A DNA stretch of 64,000 nucleotides from Cryptomeria japonica (GCF_030272615.1 NC_081410.1:122326640-122390639); one strand, 5' to 3'. Positions 45,675-58,740 are shown, numbered from the stretch's first letter. A program made the numbers and translations. Notes: generated by a model from the letters alone, not told the origin.

Positions 45675-46511
45675 ATGAAAAGGTATCAGTTCAAGGGGAG
45701 TTATATTTGTAGACTTTTCAGACCCCCTATTGTGCATAGATGTTGAAATAATTTGCATGTTGTCCTAAGGTGATGTGGACATCATGATTTAATTATACTA
45801 ATTTGATTGGTGTGATATTTAGAGTAGATGACTTCATAGCAAAGGATTGCAATTTTTTTGTAGTGTTGATGTGGCAGAAGGGTTTAAAAACTGCTAAAAC
45901 CTAATGATCAATCAACGTGATAGATGGGAGAAGTATATATGCCATACTTGGTTATCTTTTAACTCATTCTAAGCATTCAAGGGAGTTTGAGGAGTAGATG
46001 AGTGGAGAAGAACTTGCAAGAGTATCTATGCAAACCCTAGTTGTCAATTTTCCAGGTATTTTTAGTATTTTTTGCAAACCCTAAGTTCAAAAGTTGAAAA
46101 TGGCCACTCTTAGGGTTATAGACATTATGGATAAATCTAGACCTCCTTTAAAGAAGTGAACACAAAAATCAACTGTAAATGACACTACTACCGCATTTTA
46201 CTGCATGATGGTTAATGTTGTTCACACCAAGGATGTTCGAGTTTACATTCATGCTCGTAGGGTAGAGTTCGATCACATAAAAATGACATATTTCAAAGAG
46301 AAACATGTTGACCACACATGCCACCATAATCTCCAAGGTCGGTACCAAATGAAGTGTATAAAAAGATAATGAAACACATCAATCGGTCAACCCAAAAATA
46401 TCTTCCAATGAAAATTACTAAGTGCAGATCACCACACACCATGGTGAGATCCATATCAACACTCTAACTCATCCTCCAAAGCTTATTCAAACCAAAAGAG
46501 CATAATCCAAA
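45675..46511 (+). pseudogene. element 3 spacer and start of its second reading frame
   Basis: A non-coding spacer is followed by ATGGCCACTCTTAGG at 46100 (MATLRVIDIMDKSRPPLKK, then a stop), continuing as STVNDTTTAFYCMMVNVVHT. The text AAATGGCC after an A-rich leader parallels the start at 41203 in element 2. The stretch 46290-46500 shows weak similarity to 34080-34300, suggesting a shared repeat. Confidence 0.4.
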
Positions 46512-47535
46512 TGTAGACACCTAAATTTGATTAATCTAATTAATTGAATTTAGCTAACCTAAATGCTTTTAAATTAAATAATTACACATTATTTAATTAA
46601 TTAGTGTTCTGTCCTTCTAGTTAATTAATTTTATTTATTACAATATAGTCCATTTTAATTAATTATTTGACAACCCAAAATCATCTAATCAATTAAATAT
46701 CTCCCCTTCCTCTATTAAATAAATCAAACACATGATTTGATTATTTAATTCACTTTTGTCCTTTTCTTCTAATAATAGAATTAATTAATTAATTAATTAA
46801 ATTAATACTATTTCCCCACATGTCTCCTAACCTAAAACACCCCATATAACCCTTATCCTATCCTAACCCTTGGGTTCTAACTAACCCTATCCACTCAAAC
46901 CAACCTTATCCCTTCTAACCCCCCCTTCACGTGCATGTGCACATTCCTAATATCTTTAATATATGGAAAAAAATCTATATTATTTGAGTGGTTATCTCCC
47001 AAATAGACATGTGTCCTAAGGACACATGTCACTCCCCTCTTTGACACCTATCTTTTCCAAAGACAGTTGTCATTTCTTGTTGAGCCAAGTGTGGAATCCC
47101 ATTCCACATGACACCTTGAGGATTGCCACTTAGGACAAGTGTATCATTTCTCAAATCCTCCCTCCCCTCACCAAATCCTATTATATCCCTCCGTTTTCTA
47201 TTTATTTTATCCACCTTTTCATAATCATGTCATCATAATGCCATTTTGCATACTCATATCAATCCATCATTTGCACCCATTTTAGCTTAACTTGCATAAT
47301 AATGATCATGTAGTGTATCTAGCATCCTTGGAATCGAAGATTGAGCACACCTCAAACCGTGGGATAATCAAATCAAAGAAATAAAATGGATTTTGTGTCT
47401 CTACTTTCTTTTACTAATTATACTTCATTTATTCCTTTTCAGTATCCATTGTGAGTGTTTGATTTATTTGTAATTGCTTGGTTGTTAATATAATTTCAAT
47501 CTTTTTTGTATTTGCACTCACATTTTCTTCACACA
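46512..47535 (+). repeat. LTR of a different, probably gypsy-type element
   Basis: Begins TGTAGACACCTAAATTTG and ends TTCTTCACACA, directly before TTTTCGGCATGCCCAGTGGG, which looks like a primer-binding region. A leading TGTAGACACC is common in plant gypsy LTRs. The interior has TTAATTAATTAATTAA near 46785. No second copy was found, so the element is truncated or the 3' end lies elsewhere. Confidence 0.6.
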
Positions 47536-49215
47536 TTTTCGGCATGCCCAGTGGGACCCACTTCATGGGTCATTTCTCACATTTTTATCATTTTAGTGTG
47601 TTATTTTGCAGATTTTGAGCACTTGCAAGCAAGAACATGGGAATACAGGTGGATTTACGCCTCGGTGGAAGTCTATTTCTTCAATAGCTGAATTTTGATA
47701 AATGACGGGATTACAGTTTGAAACAATGATATCGACAGGAGAAATGATGAGAATGTGTTATCGTATTCATACGAAAGGTATAAATTTTGTATTATGCTTT
47801 TGGGTTTTTATATTTAATTCTATCAATTTACAGTAAAATAGTGGGATTGCTAGGAAGAATATTGGGATTGCATAGAGAAATGGCAGGATCGCTCCTCTGT
47901 CTATGGATTTGTTAATCTATCTAGTTTAGCAATTTTATTTTTACTAGTAGGGTAGTGGGATTGCTAGGTAAAATAGTGGGAATGTTATGATAAATAGTGG
48001 GAATGCTCTGTATTTTTTTTTCCTGTCATTTTCCCCGAATATTAATTTCACTAACCCGCTAATCTGCTATGTGTTTTCTAGTTTATGCCTAACATTTGGT
48101 GTAGGTCCGATAGTAGAAGACTCCAAAACCTCGCAAAACTCTAATTTGTTTATTGCAAGGCTGCCAAAGGGGGGTGCACTCACAAAAAAAATTATTTGGG
48201 TTAAAATTAACTATGTGCTTTCTTCTTAGTTAGAAAACACTTCATTTTTATAAGAAAAATAAACCCTTGTATTCCATGTCTGGCACACTTGTGCACATGA
48301 GTAGACCTACTGCTAACACACACTATCCTCTCCCTTGGATCTTATGGTCCTGGTTGCAAGAGAAAAGTGTTAGTGACATTCAATTTTAATTTTTTAGTAT
48401 TAGAGGGCCTGCCTCCCAAGTAGCTAATAAGGTCGGGTAAGAGGGAATGACCCAAGCGGTACTTTCTTTTGGTCTGATATATAAATATTCACGATTTTGG
48501 CAAAATCCATAATCAAGTCGTGCAGTTGTGCTATACTGATAGTTTCTCTCAGTATCTACATACAAATACCTTTGTGGTCTTGACAAAAGTCAAAATCCCC
48601 TGGTGCTTGTATAGTATATGCATAAAAACCTGTGTTTTACAGGTTAGGAAATGTCTTAAATGAGCTAGCCACCACATGTATAGCCACCAAATTTATCCTG
48701 AAAGTTCCTCCACTATGAACCATTGTTTTAGCAACCCAAAAATGTTTTGCTTGCTAGTGCAGGAGGTCAGACCTCCGATGTCGCCTCGATTTTTACCTTG
48801 CATTGTTGAGATAGATGTCCCCTAGTTCATAAGATCATTGAATCTTTGGGGTATGAGATTTTGGTGCTCTCGAGAATTGTGTGCCATGGTGGGGGAGCCA
48901 ACACCACTAAAATATCTTTCTATCTACTTCATCTGAGGTATTTGGAGAAATCCAGGTGGGGATTTGATAGGTAGTATCATTTGTCCACCCTAAGAAGTAC
49001 ATGATTGTAAATGTATTTATCATACTTGCATGCTTGTTGTGTTTGGTGTCACAAAGTCTTTTTCCAAAAAGTCAAGTCTCAAAATTGTCCAAAATCAGTG
49101 GATTCGTAGTCATCTTTTGTCATTTTAGTCTATCGGAAATTGTAGTAATGCTACTTGTAACCGCAAGATTGCAACTTGAAATGGTGGGATCGTTGTTCAT
49201 TATTAAGTCAGTTTA
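47536..49215 (+). other. interior fragment following the gypsy-type LTR, no coding domain recognised
   Basis: Contains recurring ATAGTGGGATTGCTAGG-like words (47838-48006) and later text without long frames. No gag or pol motif was identified. This fragment separates the start and end of the element 3 second reading frame. Confidence 0.4.
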
Positions 49216-50640
49216 GTGCTCCTTCAGTTGACAAAGGGAAACCAAAGAGATAGTAGATCAAAAAATTTCAAGGAGATGAAAGAGGCAAAATTAATGATAC
49301 AAGAGTGTGCTCCTTTGGTTGAAAATGAGCTAGAGGACCTTTCTAACATTCAAGACATTGATATGTCTACTTTTGATGCTCCATCAATAGGAACTAATGG
49401 TTATGATGATAGTACTCAGTTGAACAAATGACTCTTCCTCTAAATAAGTCCAATATTGATGGACAAGATGCAAATAAATGAAATGAGAAGAATGCAAAGC
49501 AAGATGCTCCAGAGAACACCAAAATATAGAGGAGGTTTGTGCTAAAGAAAATATTGGTGCTAGAGAAGAAGGAGAAAAGGAACTAGCTAGTACAATGAAT
49601 GTTGATAGCCGAGAGGAAAAGGAAGAAAAAAATCCTAAGAAGGATACTATAAGAATGTGTAGAAGGTTCCTAAAGAAATAGATAAGAAGAAAGAGGCTTC
49701 TTTAACTAATATCGATGTTGGTGAGGGATCTTCTGACTCTTTTAATGACCTATTAGGTCTCCAAATACAGTTTGAGCTTGTGGTAACACCACAACTATTA
49801 TAGCTACTAACCCACAAGAGGCAGATAGATTTGTTAGGCATTTCTCCTCTTCACAAATTTAAATTAAGTGATATATTGAATGCATCTATTGGGAAGGAGT
49901 TTTTATAGGAACATGTGAAAAAAGATAGCCTTATTGATAGTGTAGTGAAGGTGATACATGAGGGCTTACTGGAGGTGGATATTTATGCATCTTTAGGACC
50001 AGAACAACTATTGAAGCTTCTAATAGATTCCTTTAAGGATCATAAATCTCATGTAGAGAAGAAAGTAGAGGAAGAAGCCCTAAGAAAATTCAATGATAAG
50101 AGAATGGTCAAAGTTTTTGATAGTGTGCTAATGCACACAACACATTGCAGAACAAATTAAAAGGGTTTGAGGATAGTATTAATGAAGTTGTGTATTTATA
50201 TCAATTTTTTTTGAGTTTGTTGGAATCCACATAAGTATAAGAAGTCAAATTGACTCAATTGAGTCACAAATTTTTCACTTGGTTGGTGTGTATGATGTGA
50301 GTAAAGATAAAGATGTCTCCATCAGAGTACAAGTAGAATAAATTCATTTGCGGCTATCCTTGCTACAAGAGTAGGGAGACCAAATGAAGAGACATTTTTA
50401 TATGTTGATGGAAGTGGTAGATCTCATATTGGCTTCCTTTTCTAGCATTTTGAGGGAAGATGAATAGGAAAGGCAAAAATGAAGGTTTTGGATAATGTTG
50501 ATATAGTTGAGGAATTGTAGTTTGAATGTCAAAACCCGATTCTTACCTCAACGAAGGCTAATTGGGATGCAACTCTGGTTAATCTCAAGGTAAAATATAA
50601 AGAAATCCTACCTTTCAAAAGTGAAACTAAGACATAGATG
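49216..50640 (+). pseudogene. C-terminal relic of the second reading frame of element 3
   Basis: Plus-strand pieces include ECAPLVENELEDLSNIQDID, DSLIDSVVKVIHEGLLEVDI, YASLGPEQLLKLLIDSFKDH, FVGIHISIRSQIDSIESQI and ANWDATLVNLKVKYKEILPF. The text is helical and charged and is broken by stops. Position (just before the 3' LTR) and character match the coiled-coil end of the element 2 frame. I could not align the two residue by residue. Confidence 0.45.
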
Positions 50641-50984
50641 AGATAGTCTTTTGTTATACAATTTTGTAATATAATGCAGTATCAGTTTTGGGTTCATGAT
50701 TGAAATCTTGTCATTTTTTAGGAATCTCCATCCAAGGCAGAGAATTTTGAGATGTTGTACACTACTAGGGGGATCATGTACAATATTATTTTGGTCAAGA
50801 AAAAACTATGCCCTTTTCCATTGATGTCAAATGAGAGATGCTAGATTGATACTATGTTGGAAAGATACTGGTGAAAGGGGGAGATTTATATAGTTGTTCA
50901 AGGGGGAGTTTGTAGAATCTGTATAGATTTAGATGATCTTGTAAATACATGTATGATGTTGCCATCAATGACAAATGGGGAGAT

Positions 50985-52699
50985 TGTTTGCAATATGTGT
51001 TGTCATTGATGTCAACCTGATGTTTGATAATATGTGTTCCCATTAAGAAGATGAATGGAGCATGCGTTGTGGTCATTGGTAAATTAGATGATATGTGTAG
51101 GGAATATTTGAGAGTAGGTTCTCCTCTTGCTCAGTTATGCATCTAGAGATCTACAAGAAAGATAGTCCAGAGAAGTATCAGAGGTATTCATGACAATTCA
51201 GAGGTATGCCTGATGGTAGTATATCAATTTGGAATTATGGTATTTATTGACACACTTGACCTTTGATTTGGTCACATAATGTATTCACCTTGGTTGATGT
51301 CTACATGGTGAGGAAGTCATTTGGATGTTGTTTGAGTTCAAAATCATAATTAAACAAATTAAGAATTGTTAAGTGTTGAAATAGTACATTTCCCTATGAC
51401 TATGAGCTAGTACTTTGTTTTGCATTTTATCGCATTACATCCTCTAGTTGTGCTCAAGATTCAAAATTTTTTCGGTGTTAGGTGGCTACTATCAATTTTT
51501 CAAGTCGCAATATCTTCTATAGGAAAAGTTATAAGAGTTTGAACTCTAGATCACAGTTTGTCAGTATAAGGTGTTCTAGTTGGCTCACTACAATGCTCTA
51601 TATTCTAATATGGTGAATGGTTTGGCTATGTAGATTTGGAAAGATTTTGAGGATGGTTTATTAAATTGGTTACATGATATTAAAGATCATTGGTGCTTCA
51701 GTGTATGATATTTCATCATGTTGTTGACGCATAGTCTATTTGATCTGCATTGTGATTTCCAGTTCAATGAATTACTTCTTTTACACCAACACTTGATGAT
51801 TAACTACTTCAAGAGATGTTTGTAGATATATTGTATATGGTATTTAGTGATTTCATCTTCGTCTATATAATTTTTTTTTGTCTCTCAGTGACAAGAAGAC
51901 ACACAGTTAGCAATTTTGATAGTGGTGTTGATATCTGACCCGACTAAGAATGTTTCTTCAATTGTAATTGATCCATAACCACTTGATTTGCTTTCGAGGA
52001 TGTGGTATGACACATTTGGTGTTCAGATTAATCCTTGCTTGATTCACAACCAATTTTTGATAATAATGAATGACTTTGAGGTTGACCTATGTTGTGTCAC
52101 ATGTTTCATTTATTAGGTTCAATTGAGCTGAACTAATTGAAGTTTTGGGGTATTGCAAAGGATATATATAAAACGATAAATAATTTTGAAGATGTGAGAG
52201 TTGATGTGAAGTGTTATGATATGAAAAATAATTTAGCAATGTATCAGATGATTATGAAGTGTGTAAAATTTGTGTGATAGTATTTGGGCTACAAAAGAGG
52301 ATTGTATTATCAACCTTTGTCAAATGATTCTTCTATAATAGTTCACATTATGTTTCCTATTGTTATATTATTGTAACTTTCCCTAGAGAAGTGATATTTA
52401 TCTTTCAAGTCCATTGTATCTTTCTCTAGGGTAGTGTGCCTCAGCCTACAAGTTCATGCAACAGTGGGCCTAAAACAAAAATTGTAAAACTTCTTTCATA
52501 TATTGTTAATTGATCCTCACCATGGTTTTTGCCTCCTTGGGTTTTCTACGTAAGAATCTTGGTGTTCTTGTGTGATGTATATTTTTCTTATGTTCTTTAC
52601 TTATGCATATTTAATTTAGATGATTTAAGGTTTAATGATTGGTTAAGTTTTAGTTTATGTTGATTCACCTCCCGTCTTGACATTCTCAAAGTGGAGTCA
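50985..52699 (+). repeat. 3' LTR of element 3, about 1.7 kb
   Basis: The start TGTTTGCAATATGTGTTGTC is preceded by the purine tract AAATGGGGAGAT. The end is near 52699 after TTGATTCACCTCCCGTCTTG. The blocks CATGGTTTTTGCCTCCTTGG and TTTCTACGTAAGAATCTTG correspond to the conserved block of other LTRs here. The exact 3' edge is uncertain by several bases. Confidence 0.65.
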
Positions 52700-52934
52700 A
52701 AATTATTCCTAGCAAGATTTCAGATGTCTTCAAATGATGCTTGGTAGATGTCACCTCCCCCCCATCAGGTTTAGTGCACCTATACACTTCTCATTAACTC
52801 CCCTTAGAAAGAACAACTGATGGATTCAAGAGAGTGTGATTTTTCTAGACTTCTTTAGAAGAAATTGGAATCTCTATATATAGTCCTAAAAGGTTAATCT
52901 TATCTTTGGTACATCCTAAGGATGTCCTCTTTCT

Positions 52935-53505
52935 TCATATCTCCACCCCTAAAATAATCTTCTTGGCACTTCTACATATTTTTTCCTTTATTATATCCCA
53001 ACTTGTAATAGAATTTGTGCCCAACACCATAAACCATCTCAAAGCAGCATCCTTCAAGGTTGTTGGGAAGAGTTTTAGTCTATAGGCATTAGTGGTGTAA
53101 TAATAAGTTTGACACAATACATCACACTGAAACAATAAAGTATCAGGGTCCTTTATATAATTAAGCCATACAAGTTAGGTAGAGAAGATGGAGGCATGTT
53201 CTTGAGTTCAGTTGCTCTTTCTTGGTTAGAGATGGGGAACTCAAAAGTAACTACTTTTGTAGGGTTCTCTACTTCTACATCAGTCATTGTTGCTGCAGGA
53301 GTTTCTTGTGTTGTTTCCTCTATTGGTGTGGTTGCTTCTTATGTTTGGGTTTCATTAGAAGATATTACATCTTTTAGTTCACTAAATGGATCTTCATTCT
53401 CCCATGTTATGTATGATAAATCTTCAAGCTATCTTATTGAAGGAAAGATATCTTCTAAACACTGTGTAGAGGGAATAAACCTTTCTAAAGAACCCCTCAA
53501 TCATC
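52935..53505 (-). pseudogene. Ty3/gypsy gag relic
   Basis: The minus strand reads TTPIEETTQETPAATMTDVE, PPSSLPNLYGLI, then KDPDTLLFQCDVLCQTYYYT, AYRLKLFPTTLKDAALRWFM and LGTNSITSWDIIKEKI. This is the retrotransposon gag domain in the usual order. There is one stop before KDPDTLL and frameshifts after IKEKI. The plus-strand frame over the same interval is a shadow. A primer-binding-like text (minus strand TGGTGTTATTATCAGG, near 53680) could mark its 5' LTR, which would then be the target into which the Copia element at 53864 inserted. Confidence 0.75.
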
Positions 53506-53863
53506 ACATGTAATAAAAATGTGGAGCTTATGAGATACCTTTTTGCACTTATTAGTGAATGATTTGAAATTGATCTTAAAGTCTACTAGTCATAATGCTA
53601 AAAAAAACATCTAGTCTAAGGAAATAAAATAACAAAAAAGTAAATCTAAATAGATAAATCCTAAACCTTAGTACCATCCCTGATAATAACACCAAAAATG
53701 ACTGGTTGCTACTAATTACAATAGGTTGATGTACACAACTCAATGCATTCTCTTAACAGACTAGAAAATCCCTAAATTAAGTAGCCTACTATCCTAGAGA
53801 GGCCCACTTAATTATCAACTATCAACTAAGGGCGTATATACTTGGATGCTGCTAGCACTATAT

Positions 53864-55285
53864 TGATGAATAATGATGAACAACAAATACCCCAATTGGG
53901 ACTGAGAGGGGTGGGGTGTGAATTAGTACAGGCAAAAAAAACTTTCTCAACAACTTATCTAGTTAAAGCAATACCAACTGGTTGTCACCATTATTGAACT
54001 TAACCGCGACAATATCAGTTAAACACAGTAAGACATCAGACACCATAAACAGATAAGTCTGAACACTTCAAATATGATCAATTCTTGATATCAACTTCAC
54101 CCATAAATATATGCATGTGGTATACTAGTAATACCATAACCTATTAACTCTGCATGCATAATATTTCAACCAAATAATTCATAAACATCACATGAAAAAT
54201 GCATAACACATAACACACAGATTTTTCACGTGGAAACCCAAATGGGAAAAACCACGGTGGGGGTGAATACCCACAAGCTTGTTTTTGAACTCTTTTGAAG
54301 CTTGCCTTGTTACGAGCCTAGTTCGGTTAAAGACTTTACAATAAGGTTCCGTTAGGAACCGATCCTATTAGAGATCACCCAATTAAGGGATGGCTATATA
54401 CCCTGTTAAAGGTTGAAACCTTGTTAGAGGTTACCTCGCTAGAGGATTTGAAGAACTTAATGATCTTGAGTCACCTGGTTACAGGTTAACAATAAGCCTG
54501 TTAAAGCTACCCGGTAAAGGGATTTTCCAACTGTTGAAATGATTAGAAGACACCAGGTAAAACTTCTAATCTGATAATAGCACTACATGCCAAGGCAGAT
54601 CCTTTTCATTTCCTCTACTTTGCAGTCACACTCTGCAATTTTCCTCTTACTAGTTTGGCAAGTATCTCATCACTTAGATACACACAACTTTTGTCAACAA
54701 CTTTATAATAGCAAACGTCATCGACCTTATAGACAACAGTTAGGTTGGTAGAATAAACCCTAAACCCTAAGCATCTTAGGTTTACAACACATGCGGTCTA
54801 ATCTTGACCATCCAAACACATTGTATATAGTATTACAATTTCAAATAGATCACAAGACAATATACATCGTTCATTCATCACCGCATATAGAAGTCAGTAA
54901 CCCATCATGCTTTCTTCTCATACCACCAAGAAGAATGATCATTCCCAAGGTAGACTCCAAAAGTAGTCGATCTTCTCATGCAAGATCCTCAAGGAAATCC
55001 TTCACGTGCACAAAAGTTGACATGGCACCTAGATCTCATTCACATCTCTTAGCTAACTCATCACAGAGTATCATCGGTTGCATCGCACAAGCTGGATCAT
55101 CAAACCAATAACCCTAGAGCTGAGACTGCCAACTGGTAGTCACAGTTAGTGAAACCCTAACACCGGTTCACTTCATCTCTTCCTACCTCTTCATACCAAT
55201 TCACTTGAACTTATTGACATCAATGACAACATACATTATCATCATATCAACATGTTGGTTCATCATATGCCAATGATATCCAACA
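53864..55285 (-). repeat. 3' LTR of the Copia element, 1,422 bp
   Basis: Plus strand TGATGAATAATGATG...CCAACA. It contains ACGTGGAAACCCAAATGGGA and the GTTAGGAAC/GTTAAAG series. The minus-strand purine tract ATCTCCCCCTTTGGC (as plus text) follows at 55286. A tract of short plus-strand frames here is not coding. Confidence 0.95.
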
Positions 55286-55300
55286 ATCTCCCCCTTTGGC
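55286..55300 (-). promoter_or_regulatory. polypurine tract of the Copia element
   Basis: On the minus strand GCCAAAGGGGGAGAT lies directly before the 3' LTR start TGTTGG. The same 15 bases precede the 3' LTR of element 2. Confidence 0.9.
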
Positions 55301-55589
55301 ATTGATGGCAATACTCAGTGTAGCATTGCAACTGTAGACATCATAGACCAGTGTATCTTCATCATTAGATATATTATCCTCCATACATCAGATATCATCT
55401 CCCCCATACATCAGATATCTTCTCCCCCTTTGACAACAATGCCAAAGTGGAGGCACAAGCTTCCAAAATCTACTATGTTGCTCCCCCTAAGGAGTAGCAT
55501 TCTTCAACACATCAATCCTAAAGAATTTGTCGCTGTAGTACTTGAATGATGCAAAGCACACAACTTTAATTGATTTCATGAAGGGGAAG

Positions 55590-56187
55590 AACCCCTAATT
55601 CACCTCTCAAATAGGTAAATGTAGTCTTCGGTAAGGGCTTAGTGAATATGTCTGCTAGCTACTTCATTATTGTGAACTTTCTCTCTCAAGAAGTGATATT
55701 TAGGCTCAATGTGCTTAGTTCTAGCATGCAATACTAGATTCTTGGAAATATTTATTGCACTTGTGTTATAACAAAATATATTTACCAGTTCAGATACAGG
55801 TACTTTGAAACCTTCCAATACATGCTTCATCCAAATTGCTTGAGTGCAGTTCATAAATGCTGACATATATTTTCCTTTAGCTGTAGATTGGGAAATACAA
55901 CTCTGCTTCTTACTTGTCCATGATACTAATCTTCCTCCGAGAAAGAACGCTCCATCGGTTGTACTCTTCCAGTCATCCATATTACCTCCCTAATCGACAT
56001 CGGTATATACCTTGAGATTATAGTCACCATTATATGGATACCACAATCCATAATCAACTGTTCCTTTTAGATATCTAAGAATATTTTTGATAGCTACCAA
56101 GCGGGATTCTCTTGGACATTTCTAAAAATGAGCTACTATGCCTACTATATGAGCAATATCCGGTCTGTTGTGCACCACATAGTGTGG
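55590..56187 (-). pseudogene. Copia RNase H relic with lost acidic residues
   Basis: The minus strand reads VYTDVD-stop-GG (first catalytic Asp, Trp codon now TAG), then GGRLVSWTSKKQSCISQSTA, KGKYMSAFMNCTQAIWMKHV, and IFCYNTSAINISKNLVLHAR. The family pattern is STAEAEY and CDNTSAI. Here Glu has become Lys and Asp has become Tyr, so two of three catalytic acids are gone in addition to the stop. Confidence 0.85.
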
Positions 56188-57339
56188 TTAATCGATCATT
56201 GACTGATACTCCTTTTCATTCACCAGTGTTGAATCATCTTCCTTAGTCAGTTTACAGCTAGTCACCATCGGTGTACCAATCAGTTTTCTTTCCTCCATGC
56301 CAAAAGTCTTCAATACCTCTTTGACATACTTGGACTGGGTAATAAAGATACCCTCTTTCATTTGCTGAATCTGTAAATCAATGAAGAATTTAGCCTCTCC
56401 TATTAAAGACATCTCAAACTCTTTCTTCATTTCATCTGCAAACGCATGACTCATTTTATCATCTCCTCCAAAGATTATGTCATCCACAAACACTTCACAG
56501 ATCAAAATCTGATCACCTTTTGATTTCAAGTAGATGTTGCTATCTTCACTTGTTCTCTAAAATCCAATCTTCACAAGATGAAAGTGTAGTCTTTCATACC
56601 ATGCCCTAGGTGCTTGTTTCAGTCCATACAGAGCTTTGTGTAACCTGCACACCATGTCACTATCTTCTGATAAGGCAAACCCTTCTGGTTGCTCCATATA
56701 CACTTCCTCTTCCAGGATTCCATTCAGAAAAGTAGACTTCACATCCATCTGATAAACCTCAAATTCATTAAATGCTGCAAATGCAACTAGCATTCAAACA
56801 CCTTCTAGTCTAGCCACAGGAGAAAAGGTTTCTCCATAGTCTTCTCCCTCCTCCTGAGACTATCCCTTGCATACAAGCCTAGCCTTGTTTCTTACAACTA
56901 TGCCTTCTTCATTCAGCTTATTCCTGAAGACCCATTTGGTACCAATGACATTTTTATGTTATGGTCTGGGCACCAAAGACCATGTCACATTCTTTTCTAT
57001 CTGTTCTAGCTCCTCTTCCATTGCTTTAATCCAATCTTCATTTGTAAGAGCTTCTCTGGAAGTATTGGGTTCAAATTTAGAAATCATGAAAGAGTTCTCC
57101 TTCACTTTTCTTCTTGTGAGTATCTCTGCATCTTTATCTGCTATTATTTGCTTTGGATCATGATGCAGCTTCACATATCTAGGAATGACTCTAGCCTGAT
57201 CTACTAGCTTTTCTTCTTCTCCTTCACTTGCCTCTTCTTCTTCTCTCACTGCAGCTTCTACTGGTACAGGAACACTGAGATCTTTACAAGTTTCTTTCTT
57301 AATCGGTTCCCAGAAGGCTATACCCAGTTCATCTTCCAC
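56188..57339 (-). pseudogene. Copia reverse transcriptase relic
   Basis: The order is a Glu-rich linker, TNEDWIKAMEEELEQIEKN, VIGTKWVFRNKLNEEG, RLVCKG-stop, FNEFEVYQMDVKSTFLNGIL, HKALYGLKQAPRAWYERLHF, and the catalytic box CEVFVDDIIFGG. Copia RTs usually have YVDD; here FVDD keeps both Asp residues. EMSLIGEAKFFIDLQIQQ follows. At least four in-frame stops are present, among them after LVPRP, after LVCKG, after ARLEGV and after KIGF. Confidence 0.9.
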
Positions 57340-58281
57340 TTATTCACTGAATGTTTCCTCAGGTTCCTTAGGGGATTCATCAACCCTGACATTGATACTT
57401 TCAACAATTTTCTGAGTTCTATTGTTGTAGCACTTGAGAGCTTTGCTCTTAGTGGAATATCCTAGAAATATTCCTTCATCATATTTTGCATCAAATTTGC
57501 TCAAATGCTCACCTCTCTTGATATAGCACTTACTACCAAACACTTTAAAGTAACTCATAGTGGGAGTTTTCTCGGTCCAATACACATAAGGGGTTTTATC
57601 TTTTCCTTTCTTGATGAGTACTCGGTTCATAGTATAGATTGCAGTGCTCACTGCTTCTCTCCAAAAGGTGTGAGCAACCTTTCCTTGGATCAACATTGTT
57701 CTAGCTGCGTCAACTATAGTCATGTTGTTTCTTTCTGCTATACCATTTTGTTGTGGTGTCCTTGGGGTAGACAATTGCCTCTTGATACCATTATCTTCAC
57801 AGTACTTATTGAATTCATTAGAAGTGAATTCTCCTCCTTGATCAGTTCTCAAGCATTTTATCTTTTTACCACTTTCTTTCTCTACTAATGCTCTGAAAGC
57901 TTTGAACTTTCTAAATGCTTCAGACTTGTCTTTCAAGAATGTGAACCACATCATTCTTGAGAATTCATCAGTAAGAATCATAAAATACCCATTTCCCTAA
58001 ATACTTCTAGTTTTCATAGGACCACACAAATCAATATGCACAAGATCAAGTTAATTTTCTGCTGAGAAAGACTTACCTTTAAAAGTTGAGGAAGACATCT
58101 TCCCAAGTTGACATTCTCTACACAAAGAATTCTTAGGTTTGTTCAGCAAAGGTAATCCTCTTACCACTTTGATCTTACTATCTTTAACAATATTGTGAAA
58201 GTTCATATGACAAAGTCTCCTATGCCATATCCAACTATCATCAAACTTAGCCATTAGACACCAACTTATCTTGGCATTCAA
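57340..58281 (-). pseudogene. Copia integrase relic
   Basis: The zinc-binding part is WHRRLCHMNFHNIV with CRECQLGK. The catalytic core has HIDLCGPM (Asp), KCLRTDQGGEFTSNEF (Asp) and QQNGIAERNN (Glu), so the triad is complete. The C-terminal part reads FKVFGSKCYIKRGEHLSKFD and GIFLGYSTKSKALKCYN, as in other plant Copia elements. A 213-codon stretch (57981-57340) is open. Stops lie near 58050 and near 58000, between the zinc-binding part and the core. Confidence 0.9.
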
Positions 58282-58431
58282 CTAAAATAGGTTGCCTCTA
58301 GTCTGCTTACCGGTGGCAATAAGTTCACCACTTTTCCTAATTATACTGTAGACTCTGCCTTTAAATTCTAGAACTAGTCCTTTGTCATTCAATTGAGCAA
58401 CACTCAACAGGTTATGATTAAGACCTTCTAC

Positions 58432-58740
58432 CTAGTAGACATCATCTGCACTACTCTTTCCATTCAGTGAGATGGATCCTTTACCTTTCACCAAGCATGG
58501 TGCATCGTTGCCAAATCTGACAACACCTCCATCATATTCCTCTAGAGACAAAAACTTTCTTCGGTCACCAGTCATGTGGTGAGAACAACCACTATCAATC
58601 ATCCACTCATTAGAGTTGTCAATGTGAGAGACAAGAGATTTCTTGTTAGACACTTCTTCCTTTACTGCTACAAACACTATGTCTTCATTTTCTTCATCCT
58701 CTGATTCTTCATTAGTGACACCTTCATCCACAACAACTAG
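58432..58740 (-). pseudogene. Copia aspartic protease relic
   Basis: The minus strand has a Glu-rich leader, then NEWMIDSGCSHHMTGDRRKF, with the catalytic Asp-Ser-Gly intact, and VRFGNDAPCLVKGKGSI. A stop follows DDVY; the next frame continues VEGLNHNLLSVAQLNDKG toward the integrase. Confidence 0.9.

Larger units (their letters stand above)
35989..52699 (+). mobile_element. element 3: pol-less Copia-type LTR element carrying nested insertions
   Basis: The left LTR tail (35989-36066) and the right LTR end (52620-52699) share GGTTTAATGA.TGGTTAA and TTTATGTTGATTCACCTCCC. ATTGGTATCAAAGAA follows the left tail as primer-binding site. A gag relic is split at 37264/45512 by element 2. A second reading-frame relic lies before the 3' LTR, which begins at 50985 after AAATGGGGAGAT. 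No protease, integrase or RT motif was found in the parts that belong to this element. The full 5' LTR is obscured by another LTR insertion. Confidence 0.65.

Noticed and set aside
34080-46500. Homology between 34080-34300 and 46290-46500
   Set aside because: Shared words (CACACACCA, GGCCCAAAAA/CAACCCAAAAA) suggest a common repeat, but the match is too weak by eye to call as a feature.
53196-53513. Plus-strand 105-codon frame
   Set aside because: Shadow of the gypsy gag relic on the minus strand.
56867-57163. Plus-strand frames across the Copia element (also 57505-57888, 58791-59045, 59329-59652)
   Set aside because: All are antisense shadows of the minus-strand gag and pol relics.
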